From Bacteroidota bacterium (GTDB lineage Bacteria; Bacteroidota; Bacteroidia; Cytophagales; Cytophagaceae), in contig JAEWYS010000002.1 in the NCBI GenBank assembly GCA_023458555.1, positions 368,248 to 432,247 of the forward strand: a DNA stretch of 64,000 bases, in the 5' to 3' direction. The position numbers and the translations under genes are program-made. Numbering within the stretch: position 1 is the stretch's first letter; each line of letters starts with the position of its first letter. This document shows, piece by piece, positions 16,780-26,075 of the stretch. Below the pieces are notes generated by a model. That model did no database searches and was not told where the DNA came from. It saw nothing but the letters and a program-made list of their open reading frames with translations.

Positions 16780-18609
16780 TTAAAATGTTAGTTTTCTCTT
16801 ACCAAATCTGGCTTTCCTTATCTCGTCAGGGTCTCCTTTTGGAATCGAATTTATAAGACTTTTAGTATATTCTTTGGTTGGATTATGGTATATATCTTCC
16901 GCATATCCCTCTTCTTCGATTTTTCCCTTATTCATTACAATGATTCGATCCGACATAAATTTTACGACCGAAAGATCGTGAGAAATAAAAATATAGGTAA
17001 AATTGAATTCCTCTTTAAGGTTATTCAGCAAATTGAGTACCTGAGCCTGTACACTTACATCCAGGGCCGAAACGGATTCATCACAAATGATAAATTTCGG
17101 ATTCAGCGCAAGTGCTCTTGCTATGCAGATTCGCTGACGCTGACCTCCTGAAAACTCATGCGGATAGCGGTCAAAATGAGCAGCCGTCAGACTTACTTTA
17201 TCCAGCAACTCAATGGCCTTCTTCTTTCGCTGAAAATCACTGCCCAGCACGCCATTTACCTTCATCGGCTCTGTAATAGCCTCACCGATTGTAAGACGCG
17301 GGTTAAGGGACGAATAAGGATCCTGGAATATTATCTGTATATCTTTACGAAGCTCCCGCAACCCTTTCCTGCTAAGCCCATTAATCAGCTTGTCTTCAAA
17401 ATATATTTCTCCGCCTGTAGGTTCAATCAGACGCAGAATTGTTCTGCCCAATGTTGTTTTGCCACACCCGGATTCTCCTACAAGCCCCACTGTCTCTCCC
17501 GGATACACATGGAATGAGACATCATCTACTGCTTTTACATAGCTTTCTGCCTTGCCAAACAAACCTCTTGTGACCGGAAAATGCGTTTTAAGATTTTTTA
17601 CAACAAGAAGAGGTTTCTGAGCTTCTAAAGCAACCTGGCGCTCTTTTATTTCTTCATCTGTTGTATAATTCATAAGAATTGCGTGACCTACCGAAGAAAA
17701 GACTCCTTTCTTTTCAATCATTGTACCGGACTTATCCGTTTCCATAAAGTCCGATACGGTCGGCAGCACTTTCATTTTAATATCCAGTCTGGGCCGACAG
17801 GCCAAAAGGCCTTTGGTGTAGGGATGCTGAGGATTGTTAAATATCTGAAGGACATCTCCCTGTTCCACAATTTTTCCTCTATACATAACCAGAACCCTGT
17901 CTGCTATTTCTGCTATAACACCAAGGTCATGAGTAATAAAAATAATGGACATATTATTCTCATCCCGGAGCTGCGCCATTAACTTCAATATCTTTGCCTG
18001 AACCGTAACATCAAGTGCTGTAGTAGGCTCGTCAGCGATCAGAATCGAAGGATTGCAGCTCATTGCCATAGCAATCATTACCCGCTGTTTCTGTCCGCCG
18101 GATATCTGATGCGGATAGGCCCTGAATATTTCTTCCGGCCTCGGAAGATCTACCTTATTAAATAGCTCAATAGTTTTCTCATATGCTTCTTTTTTAGGCA
18201 TATTCCGATGTACCCTCAGCGTTTCCATCACCTGATTGCCGCACGTATAAACCGGATTAAGAGATGTCATCGGCTCCTGAAAGATCATGGAAATCTCATT
18301 GCCGCGAATAGCTCTCATATCTGCTTCTGTGGCTGTTACAATTTCCTTTTCTCCGCGGCTCAGAGTGTTTAATTTTATTGACCCGCCTACAATCTGTCCT
18401 GGCGGGTTGGGGATCAGCTTCATCAAAGAAAGCGCTGTTACCGATTTGCCTGAGCCGGACTCTCCCACAATACCAATCGTTTCTCCTTTTCTCAGATTGA
18501 AACTTACTCCATCGACAGCTTTTACAATTGACTCTTCCGTCTTAAAAAACGTTTGCAGGTTATTTACCTGCAAAAGAAAATCATCTTTAAATCCCTCTTG
18601 TTCTGCCAT
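16780..18609 (-). CDS. Fused two-domain ABC transporter ATPase, peptide/nickel (Dpp/Opp/YejF) type
   Basis: 609 residues containing two complete ATPase domains. The first has Walker A GESGSGKS, signature SGGQKQRV and Walker B ILIADEPTTALD; the second has Walker A GESGCGKT, signature SGGQRQRI and Walker B FIICDESVSALD. Each is followed by the oligopeptide-transporter C-terminal region (NPQHPYTKGLL; NPTKEYTKSLI). This is a DppD-DppF-like fusion as in E. coli YejF and GsiA. It would energise uptake of peptides or related solutes through inner-membrane permeases. No permease or binding-protein gene is in the window, so its partners are elsewhere. Second-domain Walker B reads DES instead of DEP. 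Confidence 0.93.
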   Translation of the reverse strand: MAEQEGFKDDFLLQVNNLQTFFKTEESIVKAVDGVSFNLRKGETIGIVGESGSGKSVTALSLMKLIPNPPGQIVGGSIKLNTLSRGEKEIVTATEADMRAIRGNEISMIFQEPMTSLNPVYTCGNQVMETLRVHRNMPKKEAYEKTIELFNKVDLPRPEEIFRAYPHQISGGQKQRVMIAMAMSCNPSILIADEPTTALDVTVQAKILKLMAQLRDENNMSIIFITHDLGVIAEIADRVLVMYRGKIVEQGDVLQIFNNPQHPYTKGLLACRPRLDIKMKVLPTVSDFMETDKSGTMIEKKGVFSSVGHAILMNYTTDEEIKERQVALEAQKPLLVVKNLKTHFPVTRGLFGKAESYVKAVDDVSFHVYPGETVGLVGESGCGKTTLGRTILRLIEPTGGEIYFEDKLINGLSRKGLRELRKDIQIIFQDPYSSLNPRLTIGEAITEPMKVNGVLGSDFQRKKKAIELLDKVSLTAAHFDRYPHEFSGGQRQRICIARALALNPKFIICDESVSALDVSVQAQVLNLLNNLKEEFNFTYIFISHDLSVVKFMSDRIIVMNKGKIEEEGYAEDIYHNPTKEYTKSLINSIPKGDPDEIRKARFGKRKLTF

Positions 18610-18644
18610 TAATATAGTATGTCTAACGTGCCATTGTCCTCTAC

Positions 18645-19376
18645 TTATGAAAATATAATATTTTCAGATTCCGGCAATGGCATCTGATTAAATTTTAGAA
18701 ATAAAGAAGCTGTTACAAATACATCCTGACTGCAATAATCGGCTATCCGGCTGAGATTATTCTCTCTGTAGTATACTTCGGAAACCTGACTTCCATCCAT
18801 GTCACTTTTGCTTCCGGGAATATCAAACAAAGCCGCAAGAAGCTCCAGACTTGTATAATGCTTTCGATCTCCAAACTTCCAGAAATCCATGGTATCAATA
18901 TGCTTTACTTCCCAAGGCTTTTTTCCGGACAGATTAAGAACATCAGGGATTTTGATTTCATTTATCAACATTCGGCGACAGATATAAGGGAAATCAAATT
19001 CTTTTCCATTGTGGGCAACCAGCGTAAGACGATCGGATGGATATTTCTCAACGATAGATTTAAACTCTTCCAGTAACTTCTTCTCGTTATGATCAAACAG
19101 TGATTTTATTTTTATTCCGAACTGAAGATTATTGGTACTATAAAAACGGCCAAGTGAGATTGTAACTATTTTCCCAAACTCTGAATAAATTGCTCCTTTA
19201 TTTCTAAAGAGTTCGGCAGGACACGTCTCAGCATCAATATATCCTGATTTTCTGTCCCACTGCTGCCTCAATCGTTCACTGAGGTGTTCATACGAGGGCT
19301 CACAACAAACAGTTTCAATATCCAGAAACAATAATTCTGACAGAGAACGGCTCATAGCTTCTGTCAGGTTCCCCAT
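18645..19376 (-). CDS. Predicted 3'-5' exonuclease, DEDD family related to the PolB proofreading domain
   Basis: 243 residues. The RNase H-like exonuclease motifs are visible: Exo I LFLDIET (D19, E21), Exo II VAHNGKEFDFPYI, and Exo III ADYCSQDVFVTASLFL (tyrosine and aspartate, the DEDDy form). This matches the stand-alone PolB-like exonuclease family (DNA_pol_B_exo2). It would remove nucleotides from DNA or RNA 3' ends; its pathway is unknown. The ATG at 19374-19376 overlaps the end of yjbQ by 13 bp, suggesting translational coupling. An earlier in-frame start would overlap yjbQ further. Confidence 0.85.
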   Translation of the reverse strand: MGNLTEAMSRSLSELLFLDIETVCCEPSYEHLSERLRQQWDRKSGYIDAETCPAELFRNKGAIYSEFGKIVTISLGRFYSTNNLQFGIKIKSLFDHNEKKLLEEFKSIVEKYPSDRLTLVAHNGKEFDFPYICRRMLINEIKIPDVLNLSGKKPWEVKHIDTMDFWKFGDRKHYTSLELLAALFDIPGSKSDMDGSQVSEVYYRENNLSRIADYCSQDVFVTASLFLKFNQMPLPESENIIFS

Positions 19377-19786
19377 ATTGTTGCGACTAGGCCCCTTGCT
19401 CCTCCTTGATTTCTGTGCTCGCACAGATAAATTCCCTGCCAGGTGCCAAGATTAAGATGTCCTTGTGTAATCGGAATAGTCAGAGAGCTGCCGATCAAAA
19501 CCGCTTTGATATGGGCCGGCATATCATCCGGACCCTCATCAGTATGCTGATAGTATGGAGCATTCTCGGGAACCATACTATTCAGATATTTTTCCATATC
19601 CTTTCTTGCCGTTAGGTCTGCATTTTCATTGATTGCGAGAGAGGCAGATGTGTGCTTGATGAATAAATTAAAAAGACCGGCAGATACAGACCGGATTTCT
19701 GTCAGCTCCTTTTCTATCAGGGAAGTTATCACATGAATACCTCTCGGGAATGACGGAAGGACTATTTCTTTCTGAATTATTCTCAT
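19364..19786 (-). CDS. YjbQ family protein (UPF0047)
   Basis: 140 residues, the full length of the family. Signatures include FIKHTSASLAINENAD and LGTWQGIYLCEHR, with conserved histidines and glutamates likely binding metal or substrate. E. coli YjbQ has weak thiamine-phosphate synthase activity, but the real role of the family is not settled. The gene lies 32 bp after the hemerythrin-like gene and overlaps the exonuclease gene start. Confidence 0.93.
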   Translation of the reverse strand: MRIIQKEIVLPSFPRGIHVITSLIEKELTEIRSVSAGLFNLFIKHTSASLAINENADLTARKDMEKYLNSMVPENAPYYQHTDEGPDDMPAHIKAVLIGSSLTIPITQGHLNLGTWQGIYLCEHRNQGGARGLVATIWGT

Positions 19787-19818
19787 CTCATAAAAAATAA
19801 CAAAAAATAAAACGGGAT

Positions 19819-20535
19819 CTAATTGCTCTTTACTTCTTTCTCCAGCCCTCTGGCAAGCGGGATAAGCACCTCATCCTCGATACGGGCGTGGATCAGTAAA
19901 TCTATCTCCAGCATTTCAATCTGGTTGAGAAAAATCCTGAACGGCATCGGCACTCTATTTTTTCTAAAACGCGCTTCGATGGTTTCTCTTATCTGCGTAA
20001 GGATTTCCTCTTCGTGATGATGCTCATCATGAAAATTTTCAATTGAATATCTATCCAGTCCCAGAGCCCTGACACTTTTCCCCTTCTGCTTCACTTTTAT
20101 TAGCTCTTCGATATAAGGGAAAAGAACGTATTCTTCATCATCAATATGCTCAACCAAGTCTTTTTTATAGTCCATAAAAAGCTTGGCCAGTATCAAAAGC
20201 TGAGGATGAGAATATGAAAAATCCCTGCACATAGAAGCAAAGGACAGCTCTATCTCAGGAATTTTTTTATTCAGATAAAAGTTGTGGGTTTTCTTGAGAT
20301 AATCAAGAGTCAACTCAAGAGAAAAAGATTTTAACTCATCTGCCGGAAAAGAAACTCCTTCTGAGAACGCTTTAATTACCAGGATGACAAAATCAGCATC
20401 TGTATTATGCAACAAACACAGATCCTCCAGCCGGAAATGCAAATTCCTTTTCTCAAAGCCCAACCTTTCAATCACAGACTCAAGAGCTTTATTGCCCGCA
20501 ATGATATCATGTACTGAAGTGGTTTTACTGATCAT
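19819..20535 (-). CDS. Hemerythrin-domain protein, RIC/YtfE-like (iron-sulfur repair type)
   Basis: 238 residues. The C-terminal two thirds is a hemerythrin four-helix bundle with metal ligands in MCRDFSYSHPQ, LVEHIDDEEYVLFP, FHDEHHHEEE and LLIHARIEDEVLIP. The first 60 residues resemble the ScdA/YtfE N-terminal domain (SVHDIIAGNKALESVIERLGF) but lack the usual CC/CxxC cysteines, reading GFEKRNLHF there. RIC proteins repair iron-sulfur clusters after nitric oxide or peroxide stress; this variant may have lost the cysteine-dependent part. ATG at 20533-20535 was chosen over a TTG two codons upstream. It is the first gene of the long minus-strand run to 13019. Confidence 0.85.
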   Translation of the reverse strand: MISKTTSVHDIIAGNKALESVIERLGFEKRNLHFRLEDLCLLHNTDADFVILVIKAFSEGVSFPADELKSFSLELTLDYLKKTHNFYLNKKIPEIELSFASMCRDFSYSHPQLLILAKLFMDYKKDLVEHIDDEEYVLFPYIEELIKVKQKGKSVRALGLDRYSIENFHDEHHHEEEILTQIRETIEARFRKNRVPMPFRIFLNQIEMLEIDLLIHARIEDEVLIPLARGLEKEVKSN

Positions 20536-20650
20536 GAACAATGATAGTATTAGGTTTTACTTTCTAATATAGCAAAATACATTTTTTAATAAAATAATTT
20601 TCGGGCATTTTTTGTTATCTGCATTACAAGTCAGTCCATCCTATGTATGT

Positions 20651-21532
20651 TTATAAAATGTTCAATGACTGCTCTTTAATTTTTTCAAGTTCTTCTTTCA
20701 TACCAACTACGTTGCGCTGAATGCTGGCATCGTTTGCTTTCGATCCTATGGTATTTATTTCACGACCTATTTCCTGAGCAATAAATCCAAGCTTTTTTCC
20801 ACTCCCTTCTTCGCCTTCCATTGTCTCGATAAAATAATTGAGATGATTACGCAAGCGCACCTTTTCTTCGCTAATATCCAGCTTTTCGATATAATAGATC
20901 AGCTCCTGTTCGAATCTGTTTGTGTCAAGTGATTCTGTCATTTTGTATTCTTCAAAATGGCCTAAAATCCTCTCTCTTATAGTTTCTATCCTTTGGGGAT
21001 CAAACTCATCAATTTTCACTAAAAAAGTCTCAATACTTTTTATATATTCTTTTAGCTTCGATGCCAGTTCATTTCCTTCCTGAATTCTAAACTCTCCGCA
21101 TTTATTAAACGCGCTTTTAAGTGCGCTGAAAATTATTGCCCATTCTTCTGTATTATCCGAACCCTCCACCTCTGTATTGACTGCTTTAGGCATCGTCAGC
21201 GCTATTCTGAACAGCTCATCTGCAGACTGCACCCCGAGCAGTTTACCGGTTTCGAGCAAATCGTTATAATATTGCTTCACAAGGGCTTTATTGACAAACA
21301 CCGCCGGTTTAGGCTCGCCCTTCTCCTGCACTTCTACTGAAACACTTATTTTCCCTCTTTCAAGTATGGTACTGATCAGGTTTCTTACTTCAAATTCCTT
21401 GTCGGAATACTCTTTAGGAAGACGAAGACTCAAGTCCAGAAACTTCGAGTTGAGAGATTTAACTTCTACTATCACCTTTATTTTTTCATTCTCAGCAACA
21501 GCGTTACCGTATCCAGTCATCGATTTTATCAT
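20651..21532 (-). CDS. YicC family endoribonuclease
   Basis: 293 residues with the diagnostic N-terminus MIKSMTGYGNA, VEVKSLNSKFLDLSLRLP, and the C-terminal GKKLGFIAQEIGREINTIGSKAND segment, followed by MKEELEKIKEQ. YicC proteins are toroidal endoribonucleases acting in RNA turnover and linked to stationary-phase phenotypes. A possible -7 element on the minus strand (CAAAACTA as read on the plus strand, 21551-21558) lies just upstream, without a clear -33 partner. Confidence 0.95.
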   Translation of the reverse strand: MIKSMTGYGNAVAENEKIKVIVEVKSLNSKFLDLSLRLPKEYSDKEFEVRNLISTILERGKISVSVEVQEKGEPKPAVFVNKALVKQYYNDLLETGKLLGVQSADELFRIALTMPKAVNTEVEGSDNTEEWAIIFSALKSAFNKCGEFRIQEGNELASKLKEYIKSIETFLVKIDEFDPQRIETIRERILGHFEEYKMTESLDTNRFEQELIYYIEKLDISEEKVRLRNHLNYFIETMEGEEGSGKKLGFIAQEIGREINTIGSKANDASIQRNVVGMKEELEKIKEQSLNIL

Positions 21533-21640
21533 AATTCAGAGCAGTTATATCAAAACTAATGTGCAATGTTACTAAAAAAATAAATTCCCCATAGCGAAAG
21601 CCCATACACCTCCTCCGATAACCCTGAAAATTTAAGCTCA

Positions 21641-21667
21641 TACCCACCTGGGTAGTATTTAAAATAC
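21641..21667. repeat. Two adjacent palindromes upstream of the DUF6176-like gene
   Basis: TACCCA-CC-TGGGTA (21641-21654) is followed directly by GTATTT-A-AAATAC (21655-21667). The two perfect inverted repeats sit back to back between divergent genes. They could be operators for a dimeric regulator. No T run follows, so a terminator is less likely. Confidence 0.45.
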
Positions 21668-21783
21668 TAAAAAACGCATTTGTTCAATGGTGAGTAAAAG
21701 CACATTAAGAACAGCTTATACTCTTTACCGGAAGAGCGTCTAAACGTTTCAATGCCATAAACAGTTCTTTAAATAAAAAGGAT

Positions 21784-22122
21784 ATGATATTGGTTGCGGT
21801 ACCTCTTAACAAAGATAAAGTCAAGGCCTGGTGCAATCTTTCAGACCAGCTAAAGGAGAAATACTCGGAAAAAATAAAAGACATGAATCTCCGGTATGGA
21901 TTAACAAAACATTGTACCTGGCTATTGGAAGAGGATTCGGACGCCAAGGCAATCGCTCTATATGAGGGTCCTGGGTCCGAAGACTTTCTTCCCAAACTAT
22001 CCAAATCTGATCATGAGTTTGACCAATGGGTAAAAAAGAAACTGGAAGAAATCTTTGATATTGATTTCTCTAAAAAACTCGATATTCCGGAAGCCAAACT
22101 ACTTTTGAATTCTGGCTTCTAA
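21784..22122 (+). CDS. Small protein resembling DUF6176
   Basis: 112 residues, cytoplasmic, no signal peptide. The layout matches my recollection of DUF6176: an initial beta strand (MILVAVPLNKDKVKAW), a helix, RYGLTKHCTWLLEED, AIALYEGPGSEDFLPKLSKSDHEFDQWVKKKLEEIFDID. That family probably adopts a ferredoxin-like dimeric alpha/beta barrel of the ABM or Dabb kind, but no function is known. An AAAAGG stretch lies just before the ATG. It is divergent from yicC, with two palindromes in between, and convergent with the DUF1802 gene. Confidence 0.7.
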   Translation: MILVAVPLNKDKVKAWCNLSDQLKEKYSEKIKDMNLRYGLTKHCTWLLEEDSDAKAIALYEGPGSEDFLPKLSKSDHEFDQWVKKKLEEIFDIDFSKKLDIPEAKLLLNSGF

Positions 22123-22156
22123 CCAGATAAGCCTCCAATAAGCCAGAACTGTATTC

Positions 22157-22669
22157 TTAATGAATTCCGGGGTTTAAAACCGGTTTACCAACCAGTTCAA
22201 TATTCTCTTCAAGCTCAATCCAGCTCTTACAGCCACTATGTTCCGGCAGAATCTTTATTGTAACCGGTTCAAGCAAGCTATACACCTGCACTACAATCAT
22301 ATGAACTTTTTTCTCCCAGCGTTCAAATCTTTCACGAATTACTTCTTGGGTCCAGGCATGGTACCGATCCAGCTTCTTTAACATCTCCCAGTCTGTAATT
22401 ACTCTTGAGTCAGCAACTTCTGCAAAATATTCTATTTTTACATGATACTGGTCAACCTGATATTTCTCTGCGTTCAAAAAGGGCCTCCAGGAATCTTTTA
22501 TCTGTTCATCTGACTGGTGAAAACGGGTTGGCAGCAAAAGGAACTTATTAGCTTTTAATTCAAAACTTCCTTCTTCTTCTACAATGCCGCCTTTTCGCAA
22601 TATCAGATTTTGCCTTCCGCTACCAAGCGCATCTACGATCAATGCCCACTCTTTAAATGCTTTTGTCAT
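22157..22669 (-). CDS. DUF1802 family protein
   Basis: 170 residues. The N-terminal FKEWALIVDALGSGRQNLILRKGGIVEEEGSF followed by FLLLPTRFHQ is characteristic of DUF1802, a family of unknown function that sits beside DNA-handling genes in some genomes. No signal peptide or membrane segment is seen. It converges on the DUF6176-like gene and is divergent from the FAD oxidoreductase. Confidence 0.8.
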   Translation of the reverse strand: MTKAFKEWALIVDALGSGRQNLILRKGGIVEEEGSFELKANKFLLLPTRFHQSDEQIKDSWRPFLNAEKYQVDQYHVKIEYFAEVADSRVITDWEMLKKLDRYHAWTQEVIRERFERWEKKVHMIVVQVYSLLEPVTIKILPEHSGCKSWIELEENIELVGKPVLNPGIH

Positions 22670-22830
22670 ATTATAATATCATGGTTAGAATTATCAATCT
22701 GCATTTTCTCCGCTCTGCTTCGGTTTCCCAATCATCCCTACAAGTTACATATCTTTCTATTCTCCATAAAAAACTATTTTGTTTTTATACAAAAACAGTA
22801 TTATGTAAATTCGACAGGATATAAACAGCT

Positions 22831-23958
22831 ATGTATAACGGCACTGATGACATACTAATTATCGGCGGGGGGCTCGCAGGCCTGTGCAATGCCATCTGCC
22901 TGAGTCAGGCAGGCTTAAATGTCCATGTAATCGAACAAAAGACGTACCCTGCCCACAAAGTTTGCGGAGAATATATAAGCAACGAAACTCTTCCGTTTCT
23001 TCAATCGATACAAATTAATATAGCGGAGCTGAGACCTTCCCGAATTTCAAGGCTTATGCTCAGCTCTCCTTCCGGATCTTCTGTCAGTCTGCCTCTCGGG
23101 CTTGGTGGATTCGGCCTTAGCCGTTATACACTGGACCATTTTCTTTATATGCATGCACTTCAATACGGGGTCCGCTTTTCTTTAAATGAGCGTGTGGATT
23201 CCATAGTATTTCACGATGACCGGTTTACAGTACAGCTCGCCTCCGGCAGATTTGAGAAAAGCAAAATTGTTATAGCCGGCTACGGGAAAAGGTCAAATCT
23301 TGACAAATTCCTGCAACGTCCGTTTATCAGTAAGCGTTCTCCTTACGTTGGAGTCAAATATCATATCAGAACAGACTTTCCCAGAGATCTGATCGCTCTT
23401 CATAATTTTGAGGGCGGCTATTGCGGAATCTCGGCCATAGAAAACGGGCAATACTGTCTCTGTTATTTAAGCAATCGAAACAACCTGAAAGAGGCTGGTT
23501 CGATTGAAGCTCTCGAAGAGCTGATTCTTAAAAAAAATCCGTATCTGAAACATATTCTGGAAAACTCGGAGTTTCTTTATGACAAACCTCTTGTAATCAA
23601 CGAAATTTCCTTTGAAAGTAAAAAACCGGTTGAAAATCACCTCCTGATGTGCGGCGATGCAGCAGGCATGATTACTCCCTTGTGCGGCAACGGCATGGCC
23701 ATGGCAATCCATTCTGCCAAGCTATTGTCAGGATTAATTATCCGCTACTACAACAATCCTGATTTCGGGCGAGATCATCTCGAGCACTATTATCAAAAAG
23801 AATGGAACCGGCTTTTTGCAAGCCGCATCTCCCGGGGTCGCCGTATTCAACAGCTCTTTGGCCGGAAAACCATAAGTAATCTAACAATTCAGTCATTACG
23901 ATTTCTGCCACCGGTAGCCAGCATGATTGTAAAAAGCACCCATGGGAAACCATTCTAA
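22831..23958 (+). CDS. FAD-dependent oxidoreductase, geranylgeranyl-reductase / aromatic hydroxylase type
   Basis: 375 residues. The N-terminal FAD-binding Rossmann motif is ILIIGGGLAGLCNA with VIEQ at the end of the second strand. HKVCGEYIS corresponds to the CGE motif of the geranylgeranyl-reductase subfamily, and LLMCGDAAGMITPLCGNGMAMA is the second FAD motif (GD). Such enzymes reduce prenyl chains or hydroxylate or halogenate phenolic substrates. The neighbours are a UbiA prenyltransferase, a type III polyketide synthase and a methyltransferase, so it probably tailors their product. It converges on the UbiA gene with 19 bp between stops. Confidence 0.88.
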   Translation: MYNGTDDILIIGGGLAGLCNAICLSQAGLNVHVIEQKTYPAHKVCGEYISNETLPFLQSIQINIAELRPSRISRLMLSSPSGSSVSLPLGLGGFGLSRYTLDHFLYMHALQYGVRFSLNERVDSIVFHDDRFTVQLASGRFEKSKIVIAGYGKRSNLDKFLQRPFISKRSPYVGVKYHIRTDFPRDLIALHNFEGGYCGISAIENGQYCLCYLSNRNNLKEAGSIEALEELILKKNPYLKHILENSEFLYDKPLVINEISFESKKPVENHLLMCGDAAGMITPLCGNGMAMAIHSAKLLSGLIIRYYNNPDFGRDHLEHYYQKEWNRLFASRISRGRRIQQLFGRKTISNLTIQSLRFLPPVASMIVKSTHGKPF

Positions 23959-23977
23959 TCTCTGGCAGGCTATGCCA

Positions 23978-24835
23978 TCAAAGGAAGGTTAGCAAAACAA
24001 AAAAAGAGATAAAACAAACAGATGAAATCTGGTTCAGCTGCATCGTTGAGTTCCAGTCGGCCCTGGATTCATCACGTATAACCTCAAGCACCCATGCCAT
24101 AAAGTAAATCAGAACAGGTGAAAGAAAAAACACAAACAAAACGGCTGTCAAAAGTGAGTACCTGGAAATAAAATAAAAAATGAATCCACCGGTTCCAATC
24201 ATAAAAATAACCGCTGTCCAGACAAAAGTACCCCTTATTCCAAGAATCCTGCTAAAAGTAAGATCTCCGCGTCGCGCATCCTCCTGATGCTGATAAATCT
24301 GAGTCATAGGGTAAGAGCCTAAAAGTAAAAAGGAGCACAATAGGGCCGGGAATACTATGTCATATGAGAATATAGACGAAGAATACCCATTAAGCGCTAC
24401 ACTCGTCATCAGGTAAGTAAAAAAACCCTGGAAAAAAACTACTGTAAACAGCCCGGCTATCGGATATTTTTTCAGACGAATTGCCGGATGGCTGTATGCT
24501 TTTGAGGCAAGTCCATATATTACGAGTAAAACAGCAAACTCGATATTCACCAAAAGGCCGGTCAGGATAGCCATAAGGTCAAATATCAGTGCATATATAA
24601 ATAACTGCCTGCTCACCGGTGGTGGCTGTTTCAGACCACCAATACTTTCTTCGTCCTTGTCAAAGTAACTATTATAACCGTTGCTGGCAGGATAAAGAAA
24701 TAAATGCAACGCAATAAAAGTCAGAACAAGAGTAGTCAGGTTATACCCTTTCGACTGACTAAGAGCAAAACAGAAAAAAGGCATCAGATATACCGAAAAA
24801 GGAATTCTGAGATGTAGTAAAGTAGACTGATTCAT
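23978..24835 (-). CDS. UbiA-family membrane prenyltransferase
   Basis: 285 residues with about eight to nine membrane segments. The first prenyl-diphosphate/magnesium motif is NGYNSYFDKDEESIGG (NxxxDxxxE form) and the second is in YQHQEDARRGDLTFSRILG (DxxxGD). Family members attach prenyl groups to aromatic or quinone acceptors. The divergent neighbour at 24912 is a type III polyketide synthase whose products are typical phenolic or pyrone acceptors, so prenylation of that product is a reasonable inference. ATG at 24833-24835; an earlier TTG start is less likely. Confidence 0.9.
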   Translation of the reverse strand: MNQSTLLHLRIPFSVYLMPFFCFALSQSKGYNLTTLVLTFIALHLFLYPASNGYNSYFDKDEESIGGLKQPPPVSRQLFIYALIFDLMAILTGLLVNIEFAVLLVIYGLASKAYSHPAIRLKKYPIAGLFTVVFFQGFFTYLMTSVALNGYSSSIFSYDIVFPALLCSFLLLGSYPMTQIYQHQEDARRGDLTFSRILGIRGTFVWTAVIFMIGTGGFIFYFISRYSLLTAVLFVFFLSPVLIYFMAWVLEVIRDESRADWNSTMQLNQISSVCFISFFVLLTFL

Positions 24836-24911
24836 ATGGTAGTAAAACAAGTACCATTTTTTTTTGTTAATTTGACACTTCCATCGCGGTTAAAAGGACA
24901 CAGCGCAATTG

Positions 24912-26075
24912 ATGAATTCTTACATTATCTCCATAGGGACTGCCAATCCGGATTATTGCTTTGATCAGCTAAAATTAACTGATTTTATGGCCAATTCCAT
25001 AAATATGGCAGGAAATGAGCGGATACGTCTTGACGCTTTGTACAGAGCTACCGGGATAAAAAGACGCTATTCTGTACTTCCGGATTTTGGTCTCGGAGCC
25101 GGACAATATGTTTTCTTCCCGAACAATCCGGATTTGCAACCTTTTCCGGGCACCGGGGCCCGAATGCAGATCTACAGGAAAGAGGCATTAAAACTGGCCT
25201 GCAAAGCTCTTGAGGATTGCTTCCGACAGATTCCGGAAAACATACTACAGGGGATAACTCATGTCATTACCGTCAGCTGCACCGGTATGTATGCCCCCGG
25301 ACTTGATATAGAGATCGCGGAGTATCTTCATCTTCCCGGTACAACATCGCGCACAGCCATTAACTTCATGGGGTGCTACGCAGCATTTAACGCATTAAAA
25401 ACAGCAGATGCTTTCTGCCGCTCAAATCCGGCAGCAACAGTACTTATCGTAAGCGTTGAGCTTTGTACCATTCATTACCAGAACAGTCCAGAGTGGGACC
25501 ACATCCTTTCAAATGCCATTTTTGGTGATGGAGCAGCTGCCTGTCTTATTACCAGCAGTCCGCTTACTGATAAAGCATTTCAGCTGCAAGGTTTTTTCTG
25601 TGATTTGGAACCCAAGGGCAAAGAAGAGATGACCTGGGGAATCGGTGATTTCGGCTTTGAGATGACACTTTCAAGCTATGTGCCGGAACTCATAAAAGAC
25701 GGTATAAAACATCTGACAGAAAGACTGCTGCATACGTTTTCATCGGCCAATACCCAAATTGATTTATATGCAATTCATCCCGGTGGCAAAAGGATTCTTG
25801 AGGTGATTGAGGAAGAGCTCTCTCTTGATAAAAAGCAGAATCATTATGCATACTCAGTTCTTGAAAACTATGGAAATATGTCATCTGCCACCATTTTATT
25901 TGTTCTTAAGGAGTTATTGAATGATCTAAGCGGACAAGATAATAGCAAGAATGTTTTAAGCGTGGCTTTTGGCCCCGGTCTGACGCTGGAATCAATGCTT
26001 CTTAAACCGTGTATACGCAATAAGCCCGGCTATTCTATAGAATCCTTAATCAGCGAGTCTGTTGAAAAAGTTTAG
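24912..26075 (+). CDS. Type III polyketide synthase (chalcone/stilbene synthase superfamily)
   Basis: A 387-residue homodimeric ketosynthase that extends a starter acyl-CoA with malonyl-CoA without an acyl carrier protein. The catalytic triad is visible: Cys155 (INFMGCYAAFNAL), His289 (LYAIHPGGKRIL) and Asn322 (YGNMSSATILFVL). The C-terminal AFGPGLTLESMLL loop matches the GFGPG motif. Product type (alkylresorcinol, pyrone, phloroglucinol) cannot be read from sequence alone. It is divergent from UbiA, and its 3' end overlaps the methyltransferase. The ATG at 24912 is taken rather than the TTG before it. Confidence 0.95.
   Translation: MNSYIISIGTANPDYCFDQLKLTDFMANSINMAGNERIRLDALYRATGIKRRYSVLPDFGLGAGQYVFFPNNPDLQPFPGTGARMQIYRKEALKLACKALEDCFRQIPENILQGITHVITVSCTGMYAPGLDIEIAEYLHLPGTTSRTAINFMGCYAAFNALKTADAFCRSNPAATVLIVSVELCTIHYQNSPEWDHILSNAIFGDGAAACLITSSPLTDKAFQLQGFFCDLEPKGKEEMTWGIGDFGFEMTLSSYVPELIKDGIKHLTERLLHTFSSANTQIDLYAIHPGGKRILEVIEEELSLDKKQNHYAYSVLENYGNMSSATILFVLKELLNDLSGQDNSKNVLSVAFGPGLTLESMLLKPCIRNKPGYSIESLISESVEKV

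Noticed and set aside
21684..21740. Eighteen-codon ORF upstream of the DUF6176-like gene
   Set aside because: Too short, no clear ribosome-binding site, no similarity; could be chance.
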